Shown here: piece by piece, positions 23,582 through 32,711 of the stretch
How positions within the stretch are numbered: the first letter of the stretch is position 1
Layout: every line of letters starts with the position of its first letter
Assembly: GCF_001665295.1 (NCBI RefSeq)
Contig: NZ_LZSE01000109.1
Span: 1 to 53,832 of the forward strand
DNA length: 53,832 nt
Reading direction: 5' to 3'
DNA from: Mycobacterium sp. 1554424.7
Lineage (GTDB): Bacteria; Actinomycetota; Actinomycetes; Mycobacteriales; Mycobacteriaceae
The notes under the pieces: generated by a model
The model's input: only the letters and a program-made list of their open reading frames with translations
What the model was told of the DNA's origin: nothing
Database searches by the model: none
Program-made: the position numbers and the translations under genes

Positions 23582-25906
23582 TTACGCTGCGAGACCGCAA
23601 CCGGCAGTAGGCTTCCAGGCATGGCTGACCTGGATCGTGATGATCGACCCCGGAATCGTCTGGCCGGAGGGCGACGTTCCGACCACCTCGCCCAGCTTGG
23701 CGGTGCTGTTCACGGAGTTGGTCTGGTCGGCGACCGGGAAACCCGCCTCTTTGATGCGCTGGCGGGCCGCGTCGACGTCCAGGCCGGTGACGGCCGGAAC
23801 ACGCGACGCGGGGGAGCCCTCGACGTAGCGGGGGTCGGTCGGCGGCAGCTTCACCTCGCCAAAGTTGTTCGCGATCGGTTTCATCGCGGTGAACCAGGTG
23901 CGCGCCGGCTCGTTACCGCCGTACAGGTCCCCCTCGCCGCAGTGACGCAGCGGGGCGGAGCACAAGTCCGTCGGATTGGGCGAGTCGTCGTAGATGTAGT
24001 TGGCCGCCGCGTAGTGGCTGGTGAATCCCACGAAGCCGGACGAGCGGTGGGCTTCGGTGGTGCCGGTCTTCCCCGACATCGGCAGGTCCCAGCCCGCCGC
24101 GCCGGCCGAACCGGCCGCCGTGCCGCTGCCCACGGCGTCCTTGCTCATCGCGTTGGCCATGGTGTTGGCCAGACCCTCGGGCACCACCTGATCGCACGTC
24201 TCGGTGGTCACCGAGACCTCGTTGCCGTTGCGGTCGATCAGCTTGTCGATCGGGTTCGGCGGGCACCACACGCCGCCGGAGGCCAGGGTGGCCGCCACGT
24301 TGGACAGCTCCAGCGCGTTCACCTCGATCGGGCCGAGGGTGAACGAGCCGATGTTCTGCCGTTTGACGAAGTCGGCCAGGCTCTCGTTGCTGTCGCGGTT
24401 GTAGTCGCGCGCGGTGCCGGGGTCGGCGTAGGACCGCAGCCCGAGCTTGATCGCCATGTCCACCGTCCGGGTGACACCGACCTGCTGGATCAGCTTGGCG
24501 AACGCGGTGTTGGGCGAGGTGGCCAGGGCGTCGGTCACGTTCATGGAGCCCCGGTAGTTGCCCGCGTTGACGACGCACCAGGTGTCCTTGGGGCAGCCCT
24601 TGGCCCCGCCGCTGCCCATGCCCTTGGCCTGGAACCGGCCCGGCACCTCGAGGGTGGCGTTGATGCCCATTCCCATGTCCAGCGCGGCGGCGGTGGTGAA
24701 GATCTTGAAGACCGACCCGGCGCCGTCACCCACCAGGGAGAACGGTTGCGGTCGCATCGTCTCGCCGGCGTCGAGGTTCAGACCGTAGGTGCGGTTACTG
24801 GCCATCGCCATCACATGGTGGGAGGTCTTGCCCGGCTCAATCACGCTCATGACGCTCGAGATGCCCGGCAGGGTTGGGCTGGCGTACTTGTCGATGGCCG
24901 CCTTGACCGGGATCTGCACGTCCGGGTCCAGCGTGGTGCGGATCAGGTAGCCGCCCTTGGCCACCTGTTCCTTACTGATCCCGGCGCGGGACAGGTACTC
25001 CTGGACGTAGTCGCAGAAGAAGGCGCGGTCGCCGGCCGCGATGCAGCCGCGGGGCAGCTCGTTGGGCTGGGGCAGCACGCCCAGCGGCGTGGCCTTGGCC
25101 GCGCGCAGGGCATCGGCCTCCTGGGGCAGGTTCTGGATCATGGTGTCGAGGACCAGGTTCCGTCGGGCCAGGGCCCCGTCGGGATTGGTGTAGGGGTTGA
25201 GCGCGCTGGTCGACTGCACCATGCCCGCGAGCAGGGCCGCCTGCTGCCAGTTCAGGTCGGAGGCATTGATGCCGAAGTAGGTCTGGGCCGCGTCCTGCAC
25301 ACCGAACGAGTTGTTACCGAACGAGACGAGGTTGAGGTAGCGGGTCAAGATCTCGGGCTTGGTGAAGGTCTTGTCCAGCGTGAGCGCCATCCGGATCTCG
25401 CGCAGCTTGCGCGCCGGGGTGGTTTCGACCGCCGCGCGTTTCTCGGCGTCGGTTTGGGCGGTCACCAGCAGTTGGTAGTTCTTGATGTACTGCTGCTCGA
25501 TGGTCGAGCCGCCGCGGGTGTCGACGTCCCCGGAGGCGTAACCGGCCAGCCCCGTCAGGGTGCCCTTCCAATCCACGCCGTTGTGGTCGGCGAAGCGCTT
25601 GTCCTCGATCGACACGATCGCCAGCTTCATCGTGTTGGCGATCTTGTCGGTGGGTACCTCGAAGCGGCGCTGAGAATACAGCCACGCGATCACGTTGCCC
25701 TTCTTGTCGACCATCGTCGACACCGCAGGCACCTCGCCCTGCGTCAGCTGGGCCGAGCCGTTGGCGACGACCTCGGAGGCCCGATTGGACATCAGCCCGA
25801 TCCCGCCGGCGAGCGGAAACATCAGGGCTGTGGCGACCACGCTGGCCAACAAACAGCACCCCGCGAGCTTGAGGACCGTGAGGACGGCCGGGGGGCGGTC
25901 TGACAT
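23582..25906 (-). CDS. ponA2: bifunctional penicillin-binding protein PonA2, aberrant C-terminus
   Basis: 774-aa class A PBP for peptidoglycan polymerisation and cross-linking. N-terminal membrane anchor (LKLAGCCLLASVVATALMF); glycosyltransferase domain with AIVSIEDKRFADHNGVDW and GGSTIEQQYIKNY; transpeptidase with GSVFKIFT (SxxK), TSPNT (SxN) and SGKTGTTE (KTG); one PASTA domain (VPAVTGLDVDAARQRI). The protein then ends [14 protein letters not shown], encoded by the inverted-repeat arm. A Pro-rich, PASTA-tail-like peptide (QVVEIPGLPPITI, then LLAPPPPPG) is encoded on the opposite strand in the spacer and would join in frame as IQVS-QVVEIPG if the segment were flipped, giving about 788 aa. 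Domains are intact, so activity may remain. Confidence 0.9.
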   Translation of the reverse strand: MSDRPPAVLTVLKLAGCCLLASVVATALMFPLAGGIGLMSNRASEVVANGSAQLTQGEVPAVSTMVDKKGNVIAWLYSQRRFEVPTDKIANTMKLAIVSIEDKRFADHNGVDWKGTLTGLAGYASGDVDTRGGSTIEQQYIKNYQLLVTAQTDAEKRAAVETTPARKLREIRMALTLDKTFTKPEILTRYLNLVSFGNNSFGVQDAAQTYFGINASDLNWQQAALLAGMVQSTSALNPYTNPDGALARRNLVLDTMIQNLPQEADALRAAKATPLGVLPQPNELPRGCIAAGDRAFFCDYVQEYLSRAGISKEQVAKGGYLIRTTLDPDVQIPVKAAIDKYASPTLPGISSVMSVIEPGKTSHHVMAMASNRTYGLNLDAGETMRPQPFSLVGDGAGSVFKIFTTAAALDMGMGINATLEVPGRFQAKGMGSGGAKGCPKDTWCVVNAGNYRGSMNVTDALATSPNTAFAKLIQQVGVTRTVDMAIKLGLRSYADPGTARDYNRDSNESLADFVKRQNIGSFTLGPIEVNALELSNVAATLASGGVWCPPNPIDKLIDRNGNEVSVTTETCDQVVPEGLANTMANAMSKDAVGSGTAAGSAGAAGWDLPMSGKTGTTEAHRSSGFVGFTSHYAAANYIYDDSPNPTDLCSAPLRHCGEGDLYGGNEPARTWFTAMKPIANNFGEVKLPPTDPRYVEGSPASRVPAVTGLDVDAARQRIKEAGFPVADQTNSVNSTAKLGEVVGTSPSGQTIPGSIITIQVSHAWKPTAGCGLAA
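23587..23629. repeat. right arm of perfect 43-bp inverted repeat (inside ponA2 end)
   Basis: This copy is read by ponA2 as [14 protein letters not shown], an unlikely end for a PASTA protein. Probably a duplicated inverted copy of the metallophosphoesterase start region inserted with inversion of the 105-bp spacer. Confidence 0.9.
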
Positions 25907-25913
25907 GCGTTCT

Positions 25914-25919
25914 AGGGTA
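25914..25919 (-). promoter_or_regulatory. ponA2: possible -10 for a leaderless ponA2 transcript
   Basis: Minus-strand TACCCT is separated by 7 nt from ATG 25906, a distance that would put the first transcribed base at the start codon. No clear -35. Single short motif, so weak. The remaining ponA2-whiB4 intergenic region (to 26266) carries no further gene; it includes an A-run (26101-26107) and should hold the divergent whiB4 promoter. Confidence 0.3.
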
Positions 25920-26266
25920 ACCGCCCGCGGTCACCCGGCCATGCCACGAGTTGACCGATACCCCTCCCATACGGTGACCAGCGAACTTACGATGGGGGCC
26001 GGGAGAAAATTATCGTCGCCGTCACTGGTCAGCCACTCGGCTGAAGTGCGTGGCGCGCCGATCCGGTTTATCCTTTTTCGCAAGACTGCACGCCCGTCCC
26101 AAAAAAAGCGTTATCAGACTGTTGCGCAATTGCCACCTGACCACCTAACTTAGACACACGGTGAGATTCAGATAACACCGATCTGCATGGTGTGGCGTAG
26201 ATCGCAACAGGGTCTGCACCCGAGGAGGGCGGCCGCGACTAGCGGTCGGAAGGAAGGGAACAGCTC

Positions 26267-26617
26267 GTGTCAGGTTCACGGCCGGCCGCGCGTAGAACAA
26301 ACATTGCGGCTGCTCAAGGGGTATTGCGCAGCGTTGACGCCGAAGAGCGGATCGCGTGGGTGTCGAAGGCGCTGTGTCGGACTACTGACCCCGACGAACT
26401 GTTTGTACGGGGCGCTGCCCAGCGCAAAGCGGCCGTGATCTGCCGCCACTGCCCGGTGATGCAGGAGTGCGGTGCGGACGCGTTGGACAACAAGGTCGAG
26501 TTCGGCGTGTGGGGCGGGATGACCGAGCGCCAGCGCCGGGCGCTGCTCAAGCAGCATCCCGAGGTCGTTTCCTGGCAGGACTTCTTCGACAAGCGCCGCG
26601 GCCGCAGCGTCGGCTAA
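26267..26617 (+). CDS. whiB4: WhiB4 redox-responsive transcription factor
   Basis: 116-aa Wbl protein. Four cluster cysteines C37, C59, C62 and C68 (KALCRTT; VICRHCPVMQECG), the GVWGG turn and basic tail (TERQRRALLKQH, KRRGRS) for DNA binding. The [4Fe-4S] cluster senses O2 and oxidants in the M. tuberculosis protein, which controls antioxidant genes. GTG 26267 follows GGAAGGAAGGGAAC. Divergent from ponA2, as at Rv3681c/Rv3682. Confidence 0.95.
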   Translation: MSGSRPAARRTNIAAAQGVLRSVDAEERIAWVSKALCRTTDPDELFVRGAAQRKAAVICRHCPVMQECGADALDNKVEFGVWGGMTERQRRALLKQHPEVVSWQDFFDKRRGRSVG

Positions 26618-26743
26618 CCTCCGGGTATTTTACGAACGCGTCAGGCGATTCCGGGCGCAAGCGAACTAACGGTCCTGAAAATATTTGTTTTCATGATTAC
26701 GTTACTGTTACAGCCCTGAGCGGTCCGCTTAATGGGCTGTGTC

Positions 26744-26757
26744 CAATAGCGCTATTG
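26744..26757. repeat. 14-bp perfect palindrome in whiB4-bagB gap
   Basis: CAATAGCGCTATTG, in the 338-bp gap between the convergent whiB4 and bagB genes. Outer bases GTC/GAC extend the symmetry with a one-base shift. No gene starts nearby; it could be a short terminator hairpin or a protein site. The rest of the gap (26618-26955) shows an AT-richer stretch near 26680-26710 and the first copy of a 47-bp direct repeat. Confidence 0.5.
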
Positions 26758-26889
26758 ACGCGTGTGCAATACGAGCTGGCTTGTGCCCAACAGGAATTCG
26801 GCAGCAACACATGGGCTCCTGCCGACCAGCGGTGGCTCGTGTCAAATAGCATATGCGAGGGCCAAACCGGCGTCCACGCAACGACGGAT

Positions 26890-26936
26890 CGCCGCTTCTC
26901 AGCGTCCCGCTGCGCGGGCCGCTTCGTCGCCGACGG
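26890..26936. repeat. 47-bp direct repeat, copy 1 (noncoding)
   Basis: Identical over 47 bases to 26947-26993, period 57. This copy lies just downstream of the bagB stop and repeats the end of its coding sequence. Confidence 0.9.
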
Positions 26937-26946
26937 GGTTCGGATT

Positions 26947-26993
26947 CGCCGCTTCTCAGCGTCCCGCTGCGCGGGCCGCTTCGTCGCCGACGG
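26947..26993. repeat. 47-bp direct repeat, copy 2 (3' end of bagB)
   Basis: Contains the last codons and stop of bagB ([11 protein letters not shown] and TGA). A local tandem duplication or slippage product that moved no stop codon, since the stop belongs to the inner copy. Confidence 0.9.
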
Positions 26994-28110
26994 CGGTGAT
27001 CTGATCCGCGAGCGCGCGCAGCGCGTCCAGGTCCGAAACGTCGAACGGCAGCGACGGAACCCCGATGACCGGCACGTGCGGATGGGCCCCGGTGAATCGG
27101 GAGAGCAGCCTGATCTCGCGCTTGGCGGTTTGCGCGCGGTCGGCGTGGATCTTCAGTACGGCGGAAGCGAGCGCGGCGGCCTCGGAATCGGCGGCGTCCA
27201 AAGTCTCGCTCCCGTCGATCGCCCGCTCGACCGGCAGGGAACACAGCGTCGGGTGAGTGCGGTTCAGGACCAGCCCCGCGAGCGGCATGCCTTCCTGCGA
27301 CAGCCGGTCGACGAAGAACGCCGCCTCGCGCAGCGCATCGGGCTCGGCGGCCGACACCACGACGAACTGTGTGCCGCGCCGCTTCAACAGCGAGTAGGTG
27401 CGGTCGGCCTTTTCCCGCCAACCGCCGAAGGTCGATTCCAGTGACTGCACGAATGAACCGATGTCGCTGAGCAATTGCGAGCCCATGATCGTGGACATGC
27501 CCTTCATCGCCAAACCCATTGCGCCGGTGACCAATCGGCCGATGCCACGGCCGGGTGCGAGCAGCAGCCGCCACAGCCGGCTATCCATGAAGCTGCCCAA
27601 CCGTTTCGGCGCATCCAGAAAGTCCAGCGCGTTGCGCGACGGCGGGGTGTCCACCACGATGAGGTCCCAGCGGTCCTGGCTCAGCAATTGGCCGAGCTTC
27701 TCCATCGCCATGTACTCCTGCGTGCCGGCAAGCGACGTGGCGACCGTCTGGTAGAACTGGTTGTTCAGCAACGCCTCTGCCCGCTCGGGGCCGGAGTACT
27801 GCATCACCATCTCGTCGAAGGTGCGGCGCATGTCGAGCATCATGGCGTGCAGCTCACCGGAGACCTCGGGCGCCAAGGGCACCCGCTGCGGGGTGTTGCC
27901 AAGGTCGTTGACCCCGAGCGCCTGCGCCAGCCGCTTGGCCGGGTCGATCGTCAAAACGCATACCGTACGGCCATATTCGGCGGCGCGCAGCGCCATCGCG
28001 GCCGCCGTGGTCGTCTTGCCGACCCCGCCGGCACCGCAGCACACGACCACCCGGTTGGAGCGGTCGGCCAGGATCGCGGCCATGTCAAGGGCTTTCGCCG
28101 TGACGCTCAT
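26956..28110 (-). CDS. bagB: Get3/ArsA-like ATPase BagB (Rv3680-like)
   Basis: 384-aa ATPase of the ArsA/Get3 class. Deviant Walker [16 protein letters not shown], switch I region [11 protein letters not shown], Walker B-like [17 protein letters not shown] and the A-loop-like NRTHP. In M. tuberculosis BagAB is reported to protect against glycerol and reactive species rather than to transport arsenite. Its start overlaps the bagA stop by 4 bases. The end of the gene is duplicated downstream. Confidence 0.88.
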   Translation of the reverse strand: MSVTAKALDMAAILADRSNRVVVCCGAGGVGKTTTAAAMALRAAEYGRTVCVLTIDPAKRLAQALGVNDLGNTPQRVPLAPEVSGELHAMMLDMRRTFDEMVMQYSGPERAEALLNNQFYQTVATSLAGTQEYMAMEKLGQLLSQDRWDLIVVDTPPSRNALDFLDAPKRLGSFMDSRLWRLLLAPGRGIGRLVTGAMGLAMKGMSTIMGSQLLSDIGSFVQSLESTFGGWREKADRTYSLLKRRGTQFVVVSAAEPDALREAAFFVDRLSQEGMPLAGLVLNRTHPTLCSLPVERAIDGSETLDAADSEAAALASAVLKIHADRAQTAKREIRLLSRFTGAHPHVPVIGVPSLPFDVSDLDALRALADQITAVGDEAARAAGR

Positions 28111-29129
28111 CGAACCCCCTGCTGGGCAAGCGTTTCCGACAGTTCATACAAACTACCGAGGTCGATGCCATCGGAAATCGCGGGTAGTTCCAGCCGCGGA
28201 ACCTTCAACGCGTCGAGCTGCTGCGCCGTCTCGGCGCGCGCGGTGATCCGGGTCGCATGCTGAATGGTCTCGGTCAGCAGGCCCGCGAAATCGGTGTCGC
28301 CGAGCTTGATTCCGGCCATCGCCAAGCCGGCCCGCACGGCGTCAACGTCCACATCGCCCTCGGCGGCCTTCGCCAGATCCCGCGGCTCGAGGAACGACGG
28401 GATGTTGCGGTTCACGATCACGCTGCCGATCGGCAGCTCCATCTCCGCGAGCTCCTCGATGGCCTCCAGCGTCTCCTGCACCGGCAACGCCTCCAGCAGC
28501 GTGACCAGATGGATGGCCGTCGCGTCGGAGTGCAGCAACCGCACCACGCCCTCGGACTGCGAGTGCACCGGTCCGCCCTTGGCCAGGTCGGACACCGCTT
28601 TGGTGACATCGAGGAAGCGCGCGATGCGGCCCGTCGGTGGCGCGTCGACGACGACGGCGTCATAAACCGGGTTCTTGTTCCCCTTGTCCTGGCGGACCAC
28701 GGACTCCTTGATCTTGCCCGTGAGCAGCACGTCGCGCAGGCCGGGTGCGATCGTCGTCGCGAACTCGATGGCACCGATGCGGCGCATCGCCCGGCCCGCG
28801 ATGCCGAGGTTGTAGAACATGTCCAGGTATTCCAGGAACGCGGCTTCGATGTCGATCGCCAGGGCGTTGACCTGCCCACCGCGCTCGGCGGTGGCGATCT
28901 TGAGCTCCTCGTAGGGCAGGGGCGGGACGTCGAAAAGTTGCGCAATCCCTTGGCGCCCTTCGACTTCGACGAGCAGCACCTTGCGGCCGCCCGCCGCCAG
29001 CGTCAGTGCCAGTGCGGCCGCGACCGTCGACTTACCCGTGCCGCCTTTGCCGGTCACGAAATGCAAGCGCGCCTTGGACAAGCGCGTCGGCCAACCGACG
29101 GAACTGCCGCCGCTAGAAGTGGATGCCAC
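28107..29129 (-). CDS. bagA: Get3/ArsA-like ATPase BagA (Rv3679-like)
   Basis: 340-aa partner of BagB: Walker [16 protein letters not shown] with the intermolecular lysine, [13 protein letters not shown], Walker [19 protein letters not shown] and [15 protein letters not shown] 29129 is the first start in frame before the Walker box. BagA and BagB probably form a heteromeric Get3-like complex in the cytoplasm. Confidence 0.88.
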   Translation of the reverse strand: MASTSSGGSSVGWPTRLSKARLHFVTGKGGTGKSTVAAALALTLAAGGRKVLLVEVEGRQGIAQLFDVPPLPYEELKIATAERGGQVNALAIDIEAAFLEYLDMFYNLGIAGRAMRRIGAIEFATTIAPGLRDVLLTGKIKESVVRQDKGNKNPVYDAVVVDAPPTGRIARFLDVTKAVSDLAKGGPVHSQSEGVVRLLHSDATAIHLVTLLEALPVQETLEAIEELAEMELPIGSVIVNRNIPSFLEPRDLAKAAEGDVDVDAVRAGLAMAGIKLGDTDFAGLLTETIQHATRITARAETAQQLDALKVPRLELPAISDGIDLGSLYELSETLAQQGVR

Positions 29130-29206
29130 CTTCGCATGCTAGCCCGGCCGTCACACGGCCCTTGGGCTGGCCAGAGCCGGTGAACGCCGACCGATAAGCT
29201 CGCGTC

Positions 29207-29368
29207 ATGAGCCAACCCACCGCATGGGAATACGTCACGGTCCCGCTGCTGACGCACGCCACCAAACAGATCCTCGACCAGTGGGGCGCCGACGGCTGGG
29301 AATTGGTGTCCGTACTGCCCGGCCCCACCGGCGAGCAGCACGTCGCGTATTTGAAGCGCCCCAAGTAG
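29207..29368 (+). CDS. DUF4177 small protein (Rv3678A-like)
   Basis: 53-aa protein MSQPTAWEYVTVPLL to AYLKRPK, with WEYVTVPLL, QWGADGWELVSV and the closing YLKRP that define DUF4177-like proteins. Function unknown. Divergent from bagA and followed after 2 nt by the RidA gene, so likely co-transcribed with it. Confidence 0.85.
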   Translation: MSQPTAWEYVTVPLLTHATKQILDQWGADGWELVSVLPGPTGEQHVAYLKRPK

Positions 29369-29370
29369 AG

Positions 29371-29826
29371 ATGAGCGCTACGGCCCGGCTCGGGCAGCTC
29401 GGCCTCACGCTTCCGGAGGTGGTCGCGCCGCTGGCCTCGTACGTCCCCGCGGTGCGGACCGGCAACCTGGTCTACACGTCGGGCCAGCTGCCGATGGAGG
29501 CGGGCCGGCTCGCGCGGACCGGCAAGGTCGGTGCCGAGGTCAACCCCGAGGACGCCAAGGCGCTGGCCCGGATCTGCGCGCTCAACGCGCTGGCGGCGGT
29601 GCACTCGCTGGTCGGCGTCGACGCCGTCACGCGGGTGGTCAAGGTCGTCGGGTTTGTCGCATCCGCCCCGGGTTTCAACGGCCAGCCCGGCGTCGTCAAC
29701 GGCGCCTCCGACCTGCTCGGCGAGGTGTTCGGCGACCAAGGCGCCCACGCGCGATCGGCCGTCGGCGTATCGGAGCTGCCACTCGACGCCCCGGTGGAAG
29801 TGGAGCTGATCGTGGAGGTCGGCTGA
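29371..29826 (+). CDS. RidA/YjgF family protein (Rv3678c-like)
   Basis: 151-aa RidA-fold protein (YVPAVRTGNLVYTSGQLPM, RICALNALAAVHSLVG, RSAVGVSELPLDAPVEVELI). RidA proteins hydrolyse reactive enamines/imines; the usual catalytic arginine position near the C-terminal strand reads HARSAVGVSELP, compatible with the family. ATG 29371 follows the DUF4177 stop by 2 nt; the next gene begins 2 nt after its stop. Confidence 0.88.
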   Translation: MSATARLGQLGLTLPEVVAPLASYVPAVRTGNLVYTSGQLPMEAGRLARTGKVGAEVNPEDAKALARICALNALAAVHSLVGVDAVTRVVKVVGFVASAPGFNGQPGVVNGASDLLGEVFGDQGAHARSAVGVSELPLDAPVEVELIVEVG

Positions 29827-29828
29827 CC

Positions 29829-30623
29829 GTGACCGAGACCGCCGCGTCGCTGACCCATCCCGCATATGGCCGGCTGCGGCCGGTCACCGACACTGCGTCG
29901 GTCCTGTTGGCCAACAACCCCGGTCTGATGACGCTGGAGGGCACCAACACCTGGGTGCTGCGCGGCCCCGGCAGCGACGAGCTGGTCGTGGTGGATCCCG
30001 GCCCCGACGACGACGAGCACATCACGGGGATCGCCACGCTGGGCCGCATCGCGCTGGTGCTGATCAGCCACCGGCACAGCGACCACACCGACGGCATCGA
30101 CAAGCTGGTCGATCTGACCGGCGCGACCGTTCGGTCCGCGGGCAGCGGATTCCTGCGCGGCCTCGGCGGTCACCTCACCGACGGTGAGGTGATCGATGCG
30201 GCCGGCCTCAAGATCAAAGTGATGGCGACGCCCGGCCACACCGCCGACTCGCTGTCGTTCCTGCTCGACGACGCCGTGCTGACCGCGGACACCGTGCTGG
30301 GCCGCGGCACCACCGTCATCGACAAGGAGGACGGCAGCCTGGCCGACTACCTGGAATCGCTGCGGCGGCTGCGCGGTTTGGGCCGGCGCACGGTGCTGCC
30401 CGGGCACGGTCCGCAGCTGGCCGACCTGGAATCGGTCGCGTCGGGCTACCTCACGCACCGGCACGAACGTCTGGAGCAGGTCCGCGCCGCGCTATGGGAT
30501 CTCGGGAACGAGGCCACCACACGCGAGATCGTCGAATACGTCTATGTCGATGTCGACGAGAAGCTCTGGGACGCCGCCGAATGGTCGGTGCAGGCGCAAC
30601 TGGACTACCTGCGCCGAGACTGA
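29829..30623 (+). CDS. metallo-beta-lactamase-fold hydrolase (Rv3677c-like)
   Basis: 264-aa hydrolase resembling the LACTB2/glyoxalase-II type: metal motif SHRHSDHTDG (HxHxDH), ATPGHTADS, LTADTVLGRG and PGHGPQL, with a C-terminal helical winged region (HRHERLEQVRAALW). Substrate unknown; nuclease or thioesterase activity is seen in relatives. Start GTG 29829. Third gene of the operon. Confidence 0.88.
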   Translation: MTETAASLTHPAYGRLRPVTDTASVLLANNPGLMTLEGTNTWVLRGPGSDELVVVDPGPDDDEHITGIATLGRIALVLISHRHSDHTDGIDKLVDLTGATVRSAGSGFLRGLGGHLTDGEVIDAAGLKIKVMATPGHTADSLSFLLDDAVLTADTVLGRGTTVIDKEDGSLADYLESLRRLRGLGRRTVLPGHGPQLADLESVASGYLTHRHERLEQVRAALWDLGNEATTREIVEYVYVDVDEKLWDAAEWSVQAQLDYLRRD

Positions 30624-30625
30624 AG

Positions 30626-30660
30626 TTTTGCAGGAGAAGTGCGAGTAGAGGCCTGCAAAA
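30626..30660. terminator. bidirectional hairpin terminator between convergent genes
   Basis: TTTTGCAGG (30626-30634) pairs with CCTGCAAAA (30652-30660), a 9-bp perfect stem with a 17-nt loop and A/T flanks on both sides. It lies between the convergent metallo-hydrolase and crp genes and can serve both. Confidence 0.75.
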
Positions 30661-30684
30661 TTACAGGCTCGCCGCGTCCCGGGA

Positions 30685-31359
30685 TTAGCGGGCGCGGCGG
30701 GCCAGCCGCTCGGAGTCCGAAATCAGCACGCTCTTGCCCTCCAGCCGGATCCAGCCGCGGTGGGCGAAGTCGGCGAGGGCCTTGTTGACCGTTTCCCGGG
30801 AGGCGCCCACCAGCTGGGCGATCTCCTCCTGCGTCAGGTCGTGGGTGACCCGCATCGCGCCACCCTCCTGGGTGCCGAAACGCTGGGCCAGCTGCAGCAG
30901 CTGCTTGGCGACCCGGCCGGGCACATCGGTGAAGATGAGGTCGGCGAGGTTGTTGTTGGTCCGCCGCAGCCGTCGGGCCAGGACCCGCAGCAACTGCTCG
31001 GCGATTTCCGGGCGGTCCGCGATCCACGCCCGCAGCGCGTCGCGGTCCATCGATACCGCCCGAACCTCGGTGATGGTGGTCGCGCTGGAGGTCCGCGGAC
31101 CCGGGTCGAAGATCGACAACTCGCCGAACATGTCCGACGGACCCATGATCGTCAGCAGGTTTTCCCGGCCGTCCGGCGACCGCCGGCCGATCTTGACCTT
31201 CCCCGACACGATGATGTAGAGCCGGTCGCCCGGTTCCCCCTCGGCGAAAACCGTGTGCCCACGGGGGAAGTCGACGGGTTGCAATTGCTTGGTCAGCGCG
31301 GTGACCGCGCCGGGCTCAACCCCTTGGAAGATTCCTGCCCTTGCCAGGATCTCGTCCAC
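30685..31359 (-). CDS. crp: CRP/FNR family cAMP-binding transcription factor
   Basis: 224 aa, same length as M. tuberculosis CRP (Rv3676). cAMP pocket [18 protein letters not shown], dimer helix [20 protein letters not shown], and [27 protein letters not shown]. It regulates energy metabolism and dormancy genes. GTG 31359 follows GAAGAGG; an in-frame ATG 42 nt upstream would add a nonconserved leader. Confidence 0.95.
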   Translation of the reverse strand: MDEILARAGIFQGVEPGAVTALTKQLQPVDFPRGHTVFAEGEPGDRLYIIVSGKVKIGRRSPDGRENLLTIMGPSDMFGELSIFDPGPRTSSATTITEVRAVSMDRDALRAWIADRPEIAEQLLRVLARRLRRTNNNLADLIFTDVPGRVAKQLLQLAQRFGTQEGGAMRVTHDLTQEEIAQLVGASRETVNKALADFAHRGWIRLEGKSVLISDSERLARRAR

Positions 31360-31456
31360 CGTTGCCTCTTCAGCTTCCAATTTGTGATACGGGCAGGCCA
31401 ACCCTGCTCGTGTGACGTAAGTCTAGAGGTAGGCCAATTGTGTCCAACGTGCCACG

Positions 31457-31852
31457 CTACACACGATTGACGTGTCTGGGCCCCCCAAATTCCGGATTGC
31501 CGCGCGAATGGGCCCGCGTCGGCGTCGGTAGCCGGGCCTCGTAGCGGTCACCGTAGGCGGCGGCAAACTCCGGCTTGGCGTGCCGCGGTCCGATTGCCGG
31601 GCGCGGCGGGGGCGAATCCGCCGGCCGCAGGGCCTGGCGCCGATGCAGGTATTCCAGCGCCTCCGGCATGCCCTCGCGGGCCAGCGTATGCACATCGACG
31701 GCCTCCGCATGCTCGAGAAACTCGTCGACATCGGTCGCCGAAACGGTGTCATGTGCGAGGTCGGATTCCAGCCGCCCCAAACCGAACGTCACGAGCATCA
31801 GCAGCCCGGGAACGCACGCCACCAGCAACCATGACACAAGGAGAGTAAACAT
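31457..31852 (-). CDS. single-span membrane protein (Rv3675-like)
   Basis: 131 aa: N-terminal transmembrane helix (FTLLVSWLLVACVPGLLMLV) followed by a charged cytoplasmic part and Pro/Arg-rich tail. No known domain; identified only by position beside crp and nth. Divergent from nth with 44 bases between starts. Confidence 0.75.
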   Translation of the reverse strand: MFTLLVSWLLVACVPGLLMLVTFGLGRLESDLAHDTVSATDVDEFLEHAEAVDVHTLAREGMPEALEYLHRRQALRPADSPPPRPAIGPRHAKPEFAAAYGDRYEARLPTPTRAHSRGNPEFGGPRHVNRV

Positions 31853-31896
31853 GGCTTAGGTCTCAGCCAGATCACGAAATCAGTACTCTGTCGTAG

Positions 31897-32694
31897 GTGA
31901 CAGCGGCAAAGGCATCCGGACGCTCGAAGTCAACGCCGGCCGCTTCGGACGGTGTCGTTGACGACCGGTGGTCCAAAGAAACGCGAGTCGGGTTGGTGCG
32001 ACGGGCGCGGCGGATGAATCGCGCACTGGCGCAAGCGTTTCCGGACGCCCACTGCGAGCTGGACTTCACGACGCCGCTGGAGCTGACGGTGGCCACCATC
32101 CTCTCGGCGCAAAGCACCGACAAGCGGGTCAACCTGACGACGCCGGCGTTGTTCAAGCGGTACCGGTCCGCGCTGGATTATGCGCAAGCCGACCGCGACG
32201 AGCTGGAAAGCCTCATCCGTCCCACCGGTTTCTTCCGGAACAAGGCGTCGTCGCTGATCGGGTTGGGGCAGGCCCTCGTCGAACGGTTCGACGGCGAGGT
32301 GCCGCCGACCATGGCCGAGCTGGTCACCCTGCCCGGGGTGGGCCGCAAGACCGCCAACGTCATCCTGGGCAACGCCTTCGACATCCCGGGAATCACCGTC
32401 GACACCCATTTCTCGCGGTTGGTGCACAGGTGGCGCTGGACCGTCGAAAAGGATCCGGTCAAGATCGAGCACGCGGTGGGCGAGCTCATCGAACGCCGCG
32501 AGTGGACCATGCTCAGCCACCGCGTCATCTTCCACGGCCGCCGCGTGTGCCACGCCCGCAAACCGGCGTGCGGCGTGTGCATCCTCGCCAAGGACTGCCC
32601 GTCGTTCGGACTCGGTCCCACCGAACCGCCGCTCGCCGCGCCCCTCGTCCAGGGCCCGGAAACCGAGCACCTGCTGGCCCTGGCGGGTCTGTAA
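31897..32694 (+). CDS. nth: endonuclease III (DNA glycosylase/AP lyase)
   Basis: 265-aa base-excision repair enzyme for oxidised pyrimidines. HhH-GPD motif [14 protein letters not shown] with catalytic lysine, the aspartate in VDTHFSRL, and the [4Fe-4S] loop C-x6-C-x2-C-x5-C in [20 protein letters not shown] 31897 start. Confidence 0.95.
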   Translation: MTAAKASGRSKSTPAASDGVVDDRWSKETRVGLVRRARRMNRALAQAFPDAHCELDFTTPLELTVATILSAQSTDKRVNLTTPALFKRYRSALDYAQADRDELESLIRPTGFFRNKASSLIGLGQALVERFDGEVPPTMAELVTLPGVGRKTANVILGNAFDIPGITVDTHFSRLVHRWRWTVEKDPVKIEHAVGELIERREWTMLSHRVIFHGRRVCHARKPACGVCILAKDCPSFGLGPTEPPLAAPLVQGPETEHLLALAGL

Positions 32695-32711
32695 CAGCGG
32701 GGCGCGCGACG

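Noticed and set aside
23621-25903. 760-aa plus-strand frame opposite ponA2
   Set aside because: Mirror frame of a GC-rich gene, Val/Gly/Arg-rich without domain.
26620-26640. GGGTAT-like motif after whiB4
   Set aside because: No -35 at the proper distance and no gene downstream in that direction.
26729-27574. 281-aa frame antisense/out of frame to bagB
   Set aside because: Arg-rich shadow of bagB extended through the direct repeat; no domain.
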